A stretch of DNA of 64,000 nucleotides from Selaginella moellendorffii (lineage: Eukaryota; Streptophyta; Lycopodiopsida; Selaginellales; Selaginellaceae), in assembly GCF_000143415.4 (NCBI RefSeq), contig NW_003314289.1, forward strand, positions 996,402 through 1,060,401. The letters run 5' to 3'. Position 1 is the first letter of the stretch. Each line of letters begins with the position of its first letter. Shown piece by piece: positions 22,359 through 32,889 of this stretch. The notes beneath the pieces are model-generated. The model saw nothing but the letters and a program-made list of their open reading frames with translations, had not been told where the DNA came from and did no database searches. A program made the position numbers and the translations under genes.

Positions 22359-23312
22359 TCAAACTCTTTCGTCTTGTTGCAGGCAGTTTCCTGACGCTGC
22401 CGTCCGGATTCCACTCTCCCTCAGGTACGCCCAGCCTCCCCTCTGATACGAGAAGTCCTGCTCCGACTCATTGAGGCATTCTTCCTCGAGTTGAGAGCAA
22501 CTCTGGCTTGTTATGTGCCACACCCTGAAAGGAACGTCACGAGGCTTGTCCACTGCCCGGCGCTTCAAAAACAGCTGCTGTAAACCCGCAAAGTCTTTCC
22601 TGAGCAGCTCTGCAAACTTGGTGTTGCCACACACGAAAACAGTCCTCCAGGAGCCAGCGCCTCCGTCGATGTCAGTGGCTGCTTCGGCAAACAGATTAGC
22701 CGACTCCGCACATTCCGCATCATCCTGCTGGCCATGGAGCTTGAGCCATTCCGGAATAACCTGCGAGGACAAAGAAGAAGAATCAATACTATCGATCAAG
22801 GAGAAACCTTCTTCATTGAAAGTCACCGTCTTGCTTAGGGTTGGCAGCATTGCCTTGGGTCGCCCAAACAATGTGATCACCCTCCAGCCCGGTACCTGGT
22901 CGTAGTTGTGGTGTGCAAACAAGGCACCGAAACGGAGACGCTTGGTCACCCAGGCGCCCAGCTCCGTTCCTCGGAGCTGAGCATCATTGAACACCTGGTA
23001 GGCAGCCTTGTCGCACAAGAAGACATCGCTCTTCTTCCCATCCTCGTCCCGAGGAGTGTCCCTGTTACGAACTGGAAAGAAGCCATACTTCATAGCCACC
23101 ACCTCATCCAGTCCGGTGGGGTGGAGCTTGCCTGGAATGGGGACCCAACCAGTGGCCTCCTCCTCCTCCTCCGTGCATGGACGCCTCGGGGAGGCGTCAC
23201 CCCTGCTGCTACGACTGTGCCCGGGGCTCCTGGAGCGCGGCCTCTCGCCCGAGCGTGGCCTTCCATCGTCGTGCCTGCGCAAGCTAGAGTCATCCATTCC
23301 GTCTTTTATCAA
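22359..23312 (-). CDS. RS-family protein, copy 4 (unknown function, intact 317-aa frame)
   Basis: An uninterrupted frame of 317 codons. The RS arm is short (~45 residues, with RPRSGERPRSRSP) compared with copy 1. It is followed by a poly-Glu linker and the full conserved unit from TGWVPIPGKLHPTGLDEVVA to the C-terminus (YQRGGWAYLRESGI). It agrees with copy 2 most closely (FNDAQLRGTEL, GGAGSWRTVFVCGNTKFAEL). The upstream flank has the palindromic CCCTAATCTCCCAGATTAGG. The 3' flank (22225-22330) matches those of copy 2 and the fold-back spacer. Function is unknown. Because the frame is open while copies 2, 3 and 5 are broken, it may be expressed. Confidence 0.6.
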   Translation of the reverse strand: MIKDGMDDSSLRRHDDGRPRSGERPRSRSPGHSRSSRGDASPRRPCTEEEEEATGWVPIPGKLHPTGLDEVVAMKYGFFPVRNRDTPRDEDGKKSDVFLCDKAAYQVFNDAQLRGTELGAWVTKRLRFGALFAHHNYDQVPGWRVITLFGRPKAMLPTLSKTVTFNEEGFSLIDSIDSSSLSSQVIPEWLKLHGQQDDAECAESANLFAEAATDIDGGAGSWRTVFVCGNTKFAELLRKDFAGLQQLFLKRRAVDKPRDVPFRVWHITSQSCSQLEEECLNESEQDFSYQRGGWAYLRESGIRTAASGNCLQQDERV

Positions 23313-23479
23313 GAGCCCTAATTTCTACGGCTGCTAATACCCTAATCTCCCAGATTAGGGCGAGTTACGAGATTTGCAAGAATAATATAAATTCATAGGT
23401 ATATATATTGATCAGTATAGGCCAAGTTTATCTTTTATTATTCAACTGATTACCACACATTGCATCTACATCTACATCA
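23313..23479. other. 5' flank of RS copy 4
   Basis: Matches the fold-back repeat near 8955-9010 (CCCTAATCT...AGATT, then AGATTTGCAAGAATAA). It is presumably the promoter region of copy 4, but no TATA box stands out. Confidence 0.4.
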
Positions 23480-24030
23480 TGCATTTATGTCTCCATTAAG
23501 AGCTTGGAACCTTTTGTACCACACATTGGTTTCGAAGAGCCTGAAGTGCACCCAATAGTTAAGATGGTTGAAGTTATTAATGTCCATCTGGCTTATTGCT
23601 GAACTCACATTGATGATGCAAGGTCTATGGTGAGATTGTATCTCATGAGATGAAGCAAGCACTACATCATCCAAATTCCATAGAAATTCATGCTTATAAC
23701 ATCCTTGGAACATTGGATTGCCCAAGTTCTCATTTCTTAAAGATTCCAATATTGTTGACCTGTAATTAATTTAGTACAAACCACCAAACTTAGTTTCAAT
23801 CCATTTAGCAAAGTTTTGGATGGATTAGCTTCTCACGACCAAGACGTGGAACTGAAGTGTTGCCAGATTAATCCTTTGATCCTGCTTGAGAGAATTCAGA
23901 GCCACCAACCCTCTCTGCTCGTCTCTGGCAGTCAGGACCGTCATCGCCAGGCCTTGAGCAATGGCAAACCCAAGGGTTGCTCCCAGTCACCACAGCAATT
24001 GTATCTTTGGACCACTATCTTATATCGAAG
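23480..24030 (-). pseudogene. Short-chain dehydrogenase/reductase remnant
   Basis: Minus-strand segments read TIAVVTGSN followed, after a frame break, by FAIAQGLAMTVLTARDEQRG and LKQDQRINLATLQFHVLVV. These form the Rossmann nucleotide-binding start of carbonyl-reductase-like SDR proteins. Further downstream come VNNIGIF and CIINVSSAISQM, resembling the NNAG and NVSS motifs. Frameshifts and stops separate the pieces, and the YxxxK active site was not found. The glycine-rich loop is damaged (SNP in place of SNRGIG). It is judged dead. Confidence 0.65.
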
Positions 24031-25062
24031 ATTTGGATCCAGGAAGAGCATTCCAAGAGACTAGTTAAGTGATGAAAGAACTTTCTCTAGACACTTAATG
24101 ATTGCAAGAGTCCGTCATAGCTTATGTGGTTGGAAATACAATCTTCGTAAGTTTTCATGGTGCTTGCAACTGGCGACAAATGACAACTGTGGTGAAACTA
24201 TTGTTAAGCTGGAACTTCTCAGCAATCTTCTTCAAAATAAATCTTCTTCTTTTTGCAAGGTTTGGCATATGCAATTTGCTATGCATTCCAAGTCGTCTAC
24301 GTGCTTGTAGTTTGAAACTCGTCCAAACACGAAATCATGTTCTTGAAGAGTGAGGTGCTGCGATGAGTGGTCTTTTTGTCGACGAGCGAGTTGTGGTCTT
24401 TTTGTCGAATGGATCAGTAGGTAACCACAAAAAAGAGGGAAAGAGCTTACATGCTTTTGTTGATTCATGTTTTTCTGGTATCCCTCTACCCTGGAAACGA
24501 AGACTCGCAAAAGATTCGTGCTAAGTCTTTGTTTGAGGTCAACGAAAATGACTCCAAAGGTTTATCTTTCTTTCTTGGTTGGTTTTTCTCAAAAAAAATA
24601 AAATCTCAGGTGATGGTAACTTTTTTAAGATAGCGGGAGTGATTACTGCACTTCTCAAAGTCTTGGTACGTTTTTCTCTCTCTCACTTTTGAAAAATTCT
24701 TTGTCCAGGAAGGTCGGGTTTGATTCCAGCAGAGGGGATCTTCTCCAGGGCGAGGTAAAAAGCTTTTTTCACTCCTTTGCAGGATTAGTTCGTGAGCTTG
24801 TTCTTGCTGTTGTATTTTGTATTTGGTGTTGGTCCTGTCGTAGATTCTTTCGGGTAGTTTGCTAAGTTCGAAATTTTCTAAATGGCCTTTATTGTACCTG
24901 GAGTTTTTTTTTTTTTTTTTTTTTTGACAATTCTTGGAGGTATATAGTTTCAAGCTAAATCAAGCACAAACTCACCGTTATTTCTACAGGAATCAATGAA
25001 CCAATCCATATGGCAATGGTATCGGCCTTAGGGTATGTTATGAGTTTCTGTAAGTTCATTTA
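24031..25062. other. Unresolved region, possible exons
   Basis: Several stretches look exon-like on the plus strand (for example DGNFFKIAGVITALLKVLV near 24612-24670, with an AG before it). No protein family was recognised. A run of about 22 T lies at 24905-24926. Confidence 0.2.
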
Positions 25063-25348
25063 TGCTTTATTTTGTTAAAGTGGAACTTTTCATTATCCCA
25101 CTTATGGTGTGTGGCCACATGCCATTTTTATAACAACAATAAAAAATTGAAGTTTTAGCTTTATAATTTATAAATTAAAAATTTTTCATATGATTTTGTG
25201 TTATAATATTGTGAAATATAAAAAATAAATTAAAAAAACTGATAGAAATATTAATAAATATTAATTAAGTACTAGGAAATGGCATGTGGACACATGCTAA
25301 TTAATGTCCCACTTTACTGAATAAGTTCCACTTTAACAAAATAAAGCA
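25063..25348. mobile_element. MITE, copy 2 (286 bp)
   Basis: Same element as 11764-12048 and nearly identical. Termini are TGCTTTAT...ATAAAGCA, flanked by TA on both sides (25061-25062 and 25349-25350). This is the better-preserved insertion and supports a TA target duplication. It lies inside the unresolved region and may sit in an intron. Confidence 0.88.
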
Positions 25349-26430
25349 TATTTCCTCTTTTGATCTCATAGCAAGATCTCTGAAGAAGACAGAAAACGAG
25401 AACTCATTGAAAGAACTTCACATGCCATGCGTGAGAATCAATTTTGCTTTTTTTTCCTACTTTTACATCTTGTTTGCACGGATATCTTTGAGCCTTGGCA
25501 TTCTCATGTACAAATTAGCAGCTTTTCTTATTGATACTATTGTGCCATGATGGCCTTCTATGGTAAAATCTCAGTTTTTTTCATTTTAACGGATTGTTGT
25601 TGAAAACAAGCGCTGGACTGATAACGAGAAGCATGGTTATACTTCAGGTAGCTTCAGAAGAAGAAAAACACTCAAGTTGCAAAACCATCCTCTTGAGCCA
25701 GCTGACCGTGCTTGGCTATGCAAGTTTGAGGTACCAAGCTGGCTCTATCAAGCATATCGACCATTCGCTCTCGAAGTTCTGGTTACAAGACAAAAGATTC
25801 GTGTGTTCTTGACTGTGTTCTTGGTGTTTTACTCGCTTTGGCCTCGACAGTGGGAGCTTTGGCTCAATGGCCTGTTAGCTTTTTCTTTTGAATCAGATCT
25901 TTGCTCAAGATGATCGAGGTCTGAGATGGGAAAATCCTTTTGCAGACAAACATGTCAAGGAGGTAGTGAAGTAATTTTTGCTCTACAGTCTTTCATTTCT
26001 TCGCTTTCAGGTGTGTTTACTTATGATACTCACGGCCATATCCAGCTCGCTGCTGACAAAATTCATCCTCACTCGCGCATGACTGTGGCGGAGTTTTTAG
26101 AACGAAGTGGAGACTCCACGCTTGTGCCACAGAAGGGGGCTTTCTTCAACGCTTAAGAGGTATTAAATTCTTTTCACACAGAAATTGTGGGACCTGGCAT
26201 GGCTTTAGATTTTCTTCTTTTTCATGTTGCAGAATTTTTTCCGGAAATATGTATCAACTCTTGAAAGAAGCTGTCAGAGGAACTTCAAAGTTGAAAAGGA
26301 ATTGCTTCATCAGAGGTGCAAGAGATCCAAAGACAAACTTCAGGAGGTGAAATCGAAGCTGGTTAAGGCAAGCTTTCCTACTGTGATTCAGTTTAAAGCA
26401 CCTGACTTGAGAGGAGGACTGACTTGAAAG
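25349..26430 (+). other. Possible unrecognised multi-exon gene or remnant
   Basis: Exon-like plus-strand pieces bounded by AG/GT include KISEEDRKRELIERTSHAM (25375-25435), VENKRWTDNEKHGYTSG (25600-25650), PADRAWLCKFEVPSWLYQAY (~25700-25760), TYDTHGHIQLAADKIHPHSR (~26020-26080) and a basic coiled-coil piece FFRKYVSTLERSCQRNFKVE (~26235-26295). Their composition is protein-like, but I cannot assemble a single model or name a family. Confidence 0.25.
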
Positions 26431-26766
26431 ATTGCTTACCAGCCGGGACCTGCAAAGAGATGTAGCTGCAAATTTTAGCCATATCCAGCATCCTAGACCA
26501 CAGAATATGCCCAACACATACCCAAGCCTGTGCACATGAAGAATTTGGACAATATGAAAATGAATTCAAAGCAAGCAATTCTACTTTGAGCTTTTCAGAA
26601 TTCGCATTTCTGCCGCCTTGATCGTTTGGGGATCGTGGCATCCGCGAGTGTGGCCCAACCTCCCGTGTCACATTTAGTCTGCAAGAGTGCTAATTAGGAA
26701 TATCTAATATTCTCCTCTTTAGAAAGCTAAATCGATGCATTCCTGGTAAGGTTTGTGGAGGCAAGG

Positions 26767-28042
26767 ATGCCGAAGAGAAAGTGGGACGGCATGATAGACA
26801 GGATCAAGAAGAGCATGACCCATGCGTGTACCCAGAGGAAGAGGCCAATGGATACTTCAATCTGGTCGCGGTTGCCCCGAGACATCCAACAAGAGCTCAT
26901 CACTCTCCTCCCAATCCCGACGCTCTGCCGCTTCCGCTCCCTCTCCAAGGATTGGCACGCGGCAATCCTGCAGCAGCAGTCACGGAAGCAGTGGTACATC
27001 TCCCTTGGTAACTCTGGTAAGCTTCAAATTTCACCCGACGGTATCTCCTGGAAGGTGTTGTTCACTCTCCCCCTCCCAAAGGGAAGCATGAGCACTTGCT
27101 CGGCAGGCTTGGTACTGGCCTTCTGTCTCGCCACGGAAAACTTTGTGGTACTCAATCCAATGCTTCAAAGCAGGCAGGAGCTGCTTCCGCGGCTGGACGA
27201 ATATGTGATCTTCACTGCTATTCAATCAGTGCCATGCAGCAGCGAAACACTCTCGTACATCGTTGTTGCAGTGACTTCCATGACTGTTGGCGACCTGCGG
27301 ATGCACTTGTATGATTCGAGGGCGGCAGCGTGGCTCTCTGCTGTAAGCTTCCCTGTGCCAGACCGGGCCAATGGCGAGCTCTTTTGTTGTGCCACAGACG
27401 ATGGCTTGAACAACTGCATGCTGCTTCAGGACGATCATCTGTACTTCTTCACCATTTCGCCAGGAAATGTGACAACACTCAAATCCTTCAACGTGTGGAA
27501 CCCCAAGGCCACCCTCCAAACCGTGGCAACCTGGACAAGCCTCCCCTTGGGCTTTGAACGGCAACCATCGTACGAAGACGCGGCTTGTTTTGCTAGGAGC
27601 GGATACGGCTGTGCAAGAAAGGATATGTCTCTCATCTTTTGTGGAGGTGACTCTTCATTCTGGTGTGGTATGTTTGTAGCTGATCGTTGTGGTAATTGCA
27701 GGAAAGATACTGCTTGGCATGATGGACCCAAGTGACGACCTCAGCGACCGTGGAAGCCGCAGGTTTGGTTTTGTGTATCTGGATGAGGAGAGTCGCAGCT
27801 GGCAGGCGATGACATCCCTGAGCCTAGGCAGTGTTTTTTCGCCCGAAATCTTCAAAAAGTCTCCATGCACCTTCATGCTGGCTGCTGGAAACAATAACAG
27901 TACCGAGGTGACACTGCTCTTTCATTACAAATGGGGATGCGTTTTAGATCTAGCTTCTGGTACCTGGCGTGCCAATTATTGGTACCCAGAGGCAAAGGCA
28001 TATGCGTTTCTTCCATTCTATCCTTCCTTCCAGAAGTTCTAG
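26767..28042 (+). CDS. F-box protein with kelch/galactose-oxidase-like C-terminal region
   Basis: Two exons, 26767-27646 and 27702-28042, flank a 55-bp intron (GTGACT...TTGCAG). The splice keeps the frame (LIFCGG/KILLGM). An F-box spans about residues 36-72 (IWSRLPRDIQQELITLLPIP, then LCRFRSLSKDWHAAI), which would bind SKP1 in an SCF ubiquitin ligase. The rest (~350 residues) alternates W/G-rich strands like the beta-propeller-type substrate domains of plant F-box proteins. The first ATG at 26767 is used. Total length is about 406 residues. Substrate is unknown. Confidence 0.8.
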
Positions 28043-28640
28043 TTTTTGCAGTTGTCATCACCTAAGAAACATCACAACAATAAGTTATGTAGGTTTTCTG
28101 GGGATTTTATTTCTCTACAAAATCCCCTAGAATATTCTTTGCATCCTACAATCACGACCATGAAGGCACTTTTATGAAAGACTGTAGCATAAATTAGTAA
28201 CAGGAATAAAGAATTCCTTGACTACACAATGTTCTTGGATGGAGTGAACCTTAGTGTCTCACTTCTAAAGACTTGGTGTTTCCCAATTGTCACATCTTTT
28301 GATCAAATTGCCTGTTACTTGCTGTTCCTAGGCATCCCAATTCACCCTTGTTTATAGCGTTTAGAGAGCACGAGCTCGTAGGTTGGCGTGCAAGTTTCTC
28401 ATGTTATTGGGAGCATAAATCATCTTGGTTCTTATAATTTTGTTTTTGTTCTTTTATTTTCAAAGCATTCTAATTTTTTAAGTAAATCGTGAAATACTCA
28501 CCTTCAATAAAAAGATGTCAAAGATAGTTCATTATATCTCTCAGCAACAAAGAATTAACACCTTCTTGCATTTGCCTTCTCCAGGGAGCCAGAAGAACCT
28601 TTTTCATCCTTCTAGGAAGGTCCAAGGTTTCCCAGGGACG
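28043..28640. other. Intergenic stretch
   Basis: This holds the 3' region of the F-box gene. From ~28590 (GAACCTTTTTCATCCTTCT) it becomes RS-family 3' flank. No gene is seen. Confidence 0.5.
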
Positions 28641-28689
28641 CTCGGATGGTGGCCACTTGTCCTGGGACTCCAATCCCCCTCAACCAAGT

Positions 28690-29516
28690 CTTGCCTCGAT
28701 TCATTGAGGCATTCTTCCTTGAGTTGAGAGCAACTCTGGCTTGTTACGTGCCACACCCTGAAAGGCACGCCCGAGGCTTGTCCACTACAAACCGCTCCAC
28801 AAACAGCTGCTGTAAACCAGCGTCAGCAGCTCAACAAACTTGGTGTTGCCAGACACGAACGCAATGGTCGAGGAGCAAAGCCCTTATGTCGAAACCAGTG
28901 CCTGCTTCTGCAAACAGCTTAGCCGACTCCACACACTCAGCATCATCCTGCTGGCCATGCAGCTTGAGCCATTGGGCCATAACCTGTGAATTCAGAGAAG
29001 AAGAATCAGCACTAATCGACCAAGTAGAAACCTCACCTCCTTTGCTCGGGTTTGCGACGTTGCCCAAACAATGTGATCACCCTACCTGGTCGTAGTCATG
29101 GTTTGCCAACAAGACACCGAGTTGGAGACACTTGGCCACCCAGCTCTGTTCCTCGGAGATGAGAACATCTGGTGGGCAGCCTTGTCGCACAAGAACAGGT
29201 CGCTCTTCTTCCCATCCTCGTCCAGAGGAGTGTCCCTGTTACGAACTGGAAAGAAGCCATACTTCATAGCCACCACCTCATCCAGTCCGGTGGGGTGGAG
29301 CTTGCCTGGAATGGGGACCCAACCAGTGGCCTCCTCCTCCTCCTCCTCTTCCGTGCATGGACGCCTCGGGGAGGCGTCGCCCCTGCTGCTACGCCTGCGC
29401 TTGGGGCTCCTGGAACGCGGCCTCTCGCCGGAGCGAGACCTGCGAGAGCTAGAAGCACGTCGTGCCTGCGCTTGCCCGAGCGTCGCCTAGAGTCATCGCT
29501 GTTATGGACGTGGACT
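28690..29516 (-). pseudogene. RS-family protein, copy 5 (degenerate)
   Basis: The RS arm (~29516-29345) and the block up to KYGFFPVRNRDTPLDEDGKK are present. Small deletions then remove parts of the HLRGTELG and HHNYDQVPGW blocks and break the frame near 29080-29160. SSSLNSQVMAQWLKLHGQQD (about 29010-28950) continues in another frame. A further deletion hits the FVELL block. The C-terminal end is truncated near 28690. This is the most decayed of the five copies. Confidence 0.75.
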
Positions 29517-29681
29517 GCCACGTAGATAGGGGAGCGAAGCTTCGTTTGAGTCTCGTGTGATCTTTCCCTCGATTGAATTCAATCTACAAGTAAAGATCTT
29601 ATCAATCGCGTCAACCATTCGGCTAAGGCTAAATAAAATGAAATATTCCAAGTATCTGGGACTCTCTTGTAACTGAGTGAA

Positions 29682-31503
29682 CTAACGTTCTTCTCGTTGT
29701 GGTCTATTTGGATTTGAGACCATGTCCATCATCATTTTCTCTGGAGAGTCTTGCCAGTTCCCAAAGGCCTTCAAATCCACCTAGAAAAAAACCCATCGGA
29801 AGTGAAACAGGCACATCTCACTCTCAAAACACTCTCAGAAGTGAAAAATCTGCACACACCTTTCTGCGCTGCTCAGCAAAAAGTTTTTCGCGTTGCTGGA
29901 ATGTCGCCATTCTTTCCTGCGCGGTTTTACTCCCCAGGCCCCAAACTTCCACCTCCAAAACTTGGCAGCATAGTGGAGCATATCCCTGCTTAAGTCACAG
30001 ATAAGTCTTGTTTTTAAACATTATCAAAGCGGAAGCACCTGATAAGGAAGAATAAATCCAGCTTGGTATGTCTTGTCCACAGCGTGATGCCTCAAAGTCA
30101 CCGTGGAGAAGTCGTCACTGATCCAAATACGCTCGTTTTCCATGCTTCCACCAAAGCCAATTCCATTTGGCATCGGTCTAGAGTTGTAGCCACCACCAGG
30201 AGCAGTCTTGTGACTGTAGACATAGTTCTTCTCCTTGCCTGAATTGATGGAAAAATGAGAAACAGAAGAAAAAGTAATCACAGACCTGTAGGATGAAGAA
30301 CAATAAACTCGGGATCCAAACAGATCAAGCACGAGTTGCTAGTTCCATAGAAGTTACTCTTGTTTTCAAGGCCGCTGGGTATCACAGCCGCGAGCAACCA
30401 GGTCTTGGACGGATCTTCGGCAGACATCCCAGAAAAGAGAAACAGCACAGCTTCTCTATATCCTTCCACCTGTGACCATAAACGATTCATTCCTTTTCCA
30501 TGCACAGGAGACCTGTAGCCTTCATCTTCCTTCTTAGAAAAACAATCGAAAGTAAAAAACTAGTTTGAGTACCTGTAGAGGAGAGTAATTGAATCTTCCA
30601 AACACGCTGACAAGAGAGTGTCTCCAGTCTTGTCTTTGAGAGCCAGTGCTAGAGACCATAGCCTTCCTGGTGTCAAGTGTCCAGGCAAGTGAGAGAGGCC
30701 GCTTTTCACTTCGGTGTCCTCGTCCTGGAAAAACGATCTCAGTGTCAAAAGAAAAGCTTGAGGAGAGAGTACCTGAAACAAGCAGTACTGGACGTAATCC
30801 ACGAACACGTTGCCAAGACTTGGAATAGTAGCAAGCATCCACGAGTATAAATCCTTGAGAGGGACTTTCTCGCTGTCTTGGAATGCCCCTCGGACGAGAG
30901 GCTCCACAACCGGCAATTCAATCCCGTTGCTTAGCCTTTTGTAGAAAGTCATCAGCCAGCAAAGCCAAAGAACGTCTCGGAATTCTCGGGAAGAAACCTG
31001 ACCTTCCAAGTTCTCGTCCAGATCACTGGAAGTCTCGGACGAACTCTTCTTCCCTTGGCTCTTGAGGCTGCGCACGAAAAGGAGTAGAAATCTCAGTCTC
31101 GTAGACACTAAATTTTGCTGGCAGCAACCATCGTAGCCTTTGAGAAAACCTGGCCAACTTACGTATCCTTCCACGGGCTTGAAAGCCACCGCCGTGAGAG
31201 TCGACCCAAAATTCTCGAGCAAGGATTTTAAATCTGAGCTTTCTTCGCCGGGAAGATCTTTGATGCGTCCCACTTCCATGCCAAAACATCTCTGGATTCA
31301 CGACGATCACCTGTAAGTTCCAGAAATTTTAAGAAGAAAAACCAACATACCTCGAGCTTTGATTCGTGAATAGCGTTTGGACCCTCGGATTTCGTCAAGC
31401 GCGAGAATGCGCTGGCCAGGAGCTCGAAATCTCGCCCCAGGTGGCTCCGCAAGTTCTGTAGCTCCTTTTGCTCATCGGTGAGTGTGGAGGAAGCTCCGCC
31501 CAT
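29682..31503 (-). CDS. TLDc-domain protein, possibly N-myristoylated
   Basis: A multi-exon minus-strand gene. The start at 31503 gives MGGASS, a good N-myristoylation signal (Gly2, Ser6). Exon pieces continue through LRSHLGRDFELLASAFSRLT, DLKSLLENFGSTL, a helical middle region (~31240-30560), and the TLDc domain: GYREAVLFLFSG, DPSKTWLLAAVIPSGLENKS, LICLDPEFIVLHPTG, NGIGFGGSMENERIWISDDF, then QVLEVEVWGLGS (exon starting 29985). The last exon reads VDLKAFGNWQDSPEKMMMDM to a stop at 29682-29684. TLDc proteins act in oxidative-stress resistance and V-ATPase regulation in other eukaryotes; the role of the plant members is little known. A copy of the 3' end is at 1948-2215. Confidence 0.82.
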
Positions 31504-31719
31504 GGCACCGGACTGGAATCTCTCCCCAGGAAGCAAATCACGTAGGAATTCTTCACCACAGATGGATTCCCAAGATCAAATTCCGCTCAAGAAGGTCGCG
31601 ATCACACTCACCGAAGCATCGCCACGGACACCATTGCATAGCTCCTCGCGTTCGCCAGAGGGCGACTCTCTTTAGGGCTAGCGCGCGACGTAACTATGTA
31701 AAAATTTCAAAGTAAACAA
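31504..31719. other. 5' region of the TLDc gene
   Basis: Likely promoter and 5' UTR of the TLDc gene. No distinctive motif was assigned. Confidence 0.35.
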
Positions 31720-32150
31720 CGTGGCAGCTTTTCATTGCGCCTTGTCAGTGACTTGGCATATTATTTTGTGGCACGTGTCAATCAATTTCGACTTTGGAGT
31801 GGCATCTCTTGTTCTTGTTTTTGGTCGGTATTTTATGTGTAGATTTTCTTTCTCTTCGTGGATTTCTTACGCGTTTTTCCTTTTCTTCACTTAGATCGAT
31901 TTTTTTTCCCGGGATTTTCTTCCTGCATAGACTAATCCATGGTTCATTTCTTTGATTCGTTTGATCCATTTGATTATTTTGTTTGAGCCTTCGTGATCCA
32001 TGGTTCGTTTCTATGATTTTTTTGTTTGTAGTCTTGATGGTACTATCAGTTGTTGTTCATACTCTTAACAGTTTTTTTTTGGTTTTTTAAACTAAAGCAG
32101 CTTGTTCGTGATTCCAAGACATGCACCAACTCCAGGACCTGGTTTGTAAG
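31720..32150 (+). repeat. Degenerate copy of the 40.0-40.56 kb locus
   Basis: Shares GTGTAGATTTTCTTTCTCTT, CACTTAGATCGATT, TCCATGGTTCGTTTC and CGTGATTCCAAGAC with 40260-40570, including the intron and the start of exon 2 of the coiled-coil gene. The first coding exon is lost. It is a non-functional partial duplicate ~8.3 kb from its parent. Confidence 0.75.
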
Positions 32151-32234
32151 CTTGTCATCTCGTTCTATTATCTTGCAATCCTGGATTAAATATATGGAAT
32201 TGTGGCTTCCTTCTGATTAGTTTATTAAAATAAT

Positions 32235-32646
32235 TCAGAAAGGCAACATATGATTAAAAAGAAGTATAAAAACTTGTCTGCATAATATTCTAACATCACT
32301 ATTCAATTTTTCACCACTTAGTTTCCTTTCGTCAGCTTTGGCCCGCTTCACCACTTGCTCAGCTTTAACAGGCACATTCATTGCCTCTGGCTGCTCCGCC
32401 ATCGGCACTGCTGCTGTTGCCCGCTCCACCACTTGTTCGATTGTGTCCTCCTCCACTACCAGCTCAGGTCCAAGTTCTGTTGCCGAGTGAGGAAGTACTA
32501 GCGGCTAAAAAAGGCGTCGCTTCATCCTTTTCGATCTTATACCTTGCCAACTCTTGCAGTTCACCCTCCGAAAGCAGGAATCTTGAAGCTATTTCTTTCG
32601 GTGATGCCCACCGGAGCATTTGTTGAAAGCAGTCGTTCAATGCCAT
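32235..32646 (-). pseudogene. Unrecognised broken ORF pair
   Basis: Minus strand reads MALNDCFQQMLRWASPKEIA to a stop at 32464, then in another frame IEQVVERATAAVPMAEQPEA to a stop at 32235. A one-base shift would join them. Composition is protein-like (helical, charged), but no family is recognised. Confidence 0.3.
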
Positions 32647-32889
32647 ATCCCTGGTCTGAGCGTCTTCAACTCTCTGCTGTCCGCAGGCCTCGATGCACCA
32701 TGAAAACTCCCGGAAGCCCAGCGCAGCATTAAGTTGCCCAGTCTACTTGCAGCCTCAACATACAACAGACAACTCTTTTCTTAAGCTTCTCATGTCGCCC
32801 ACGCTGTCCTCGCTGCAACATGCTCCCAGCAAGTGTCACTTCTTATGTAATGCTTTTTTGTCTACTCTTTTTTGTTCTTTCAGGAGTTG

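Noticed and set aside
23341-23360. CCCTAATCT..AGATTAGGG near RS genes as telomere-type repeats
   Set aside because: It is a single short palindrome shared by the RS 5' flanks, not a CCCTAAA array.
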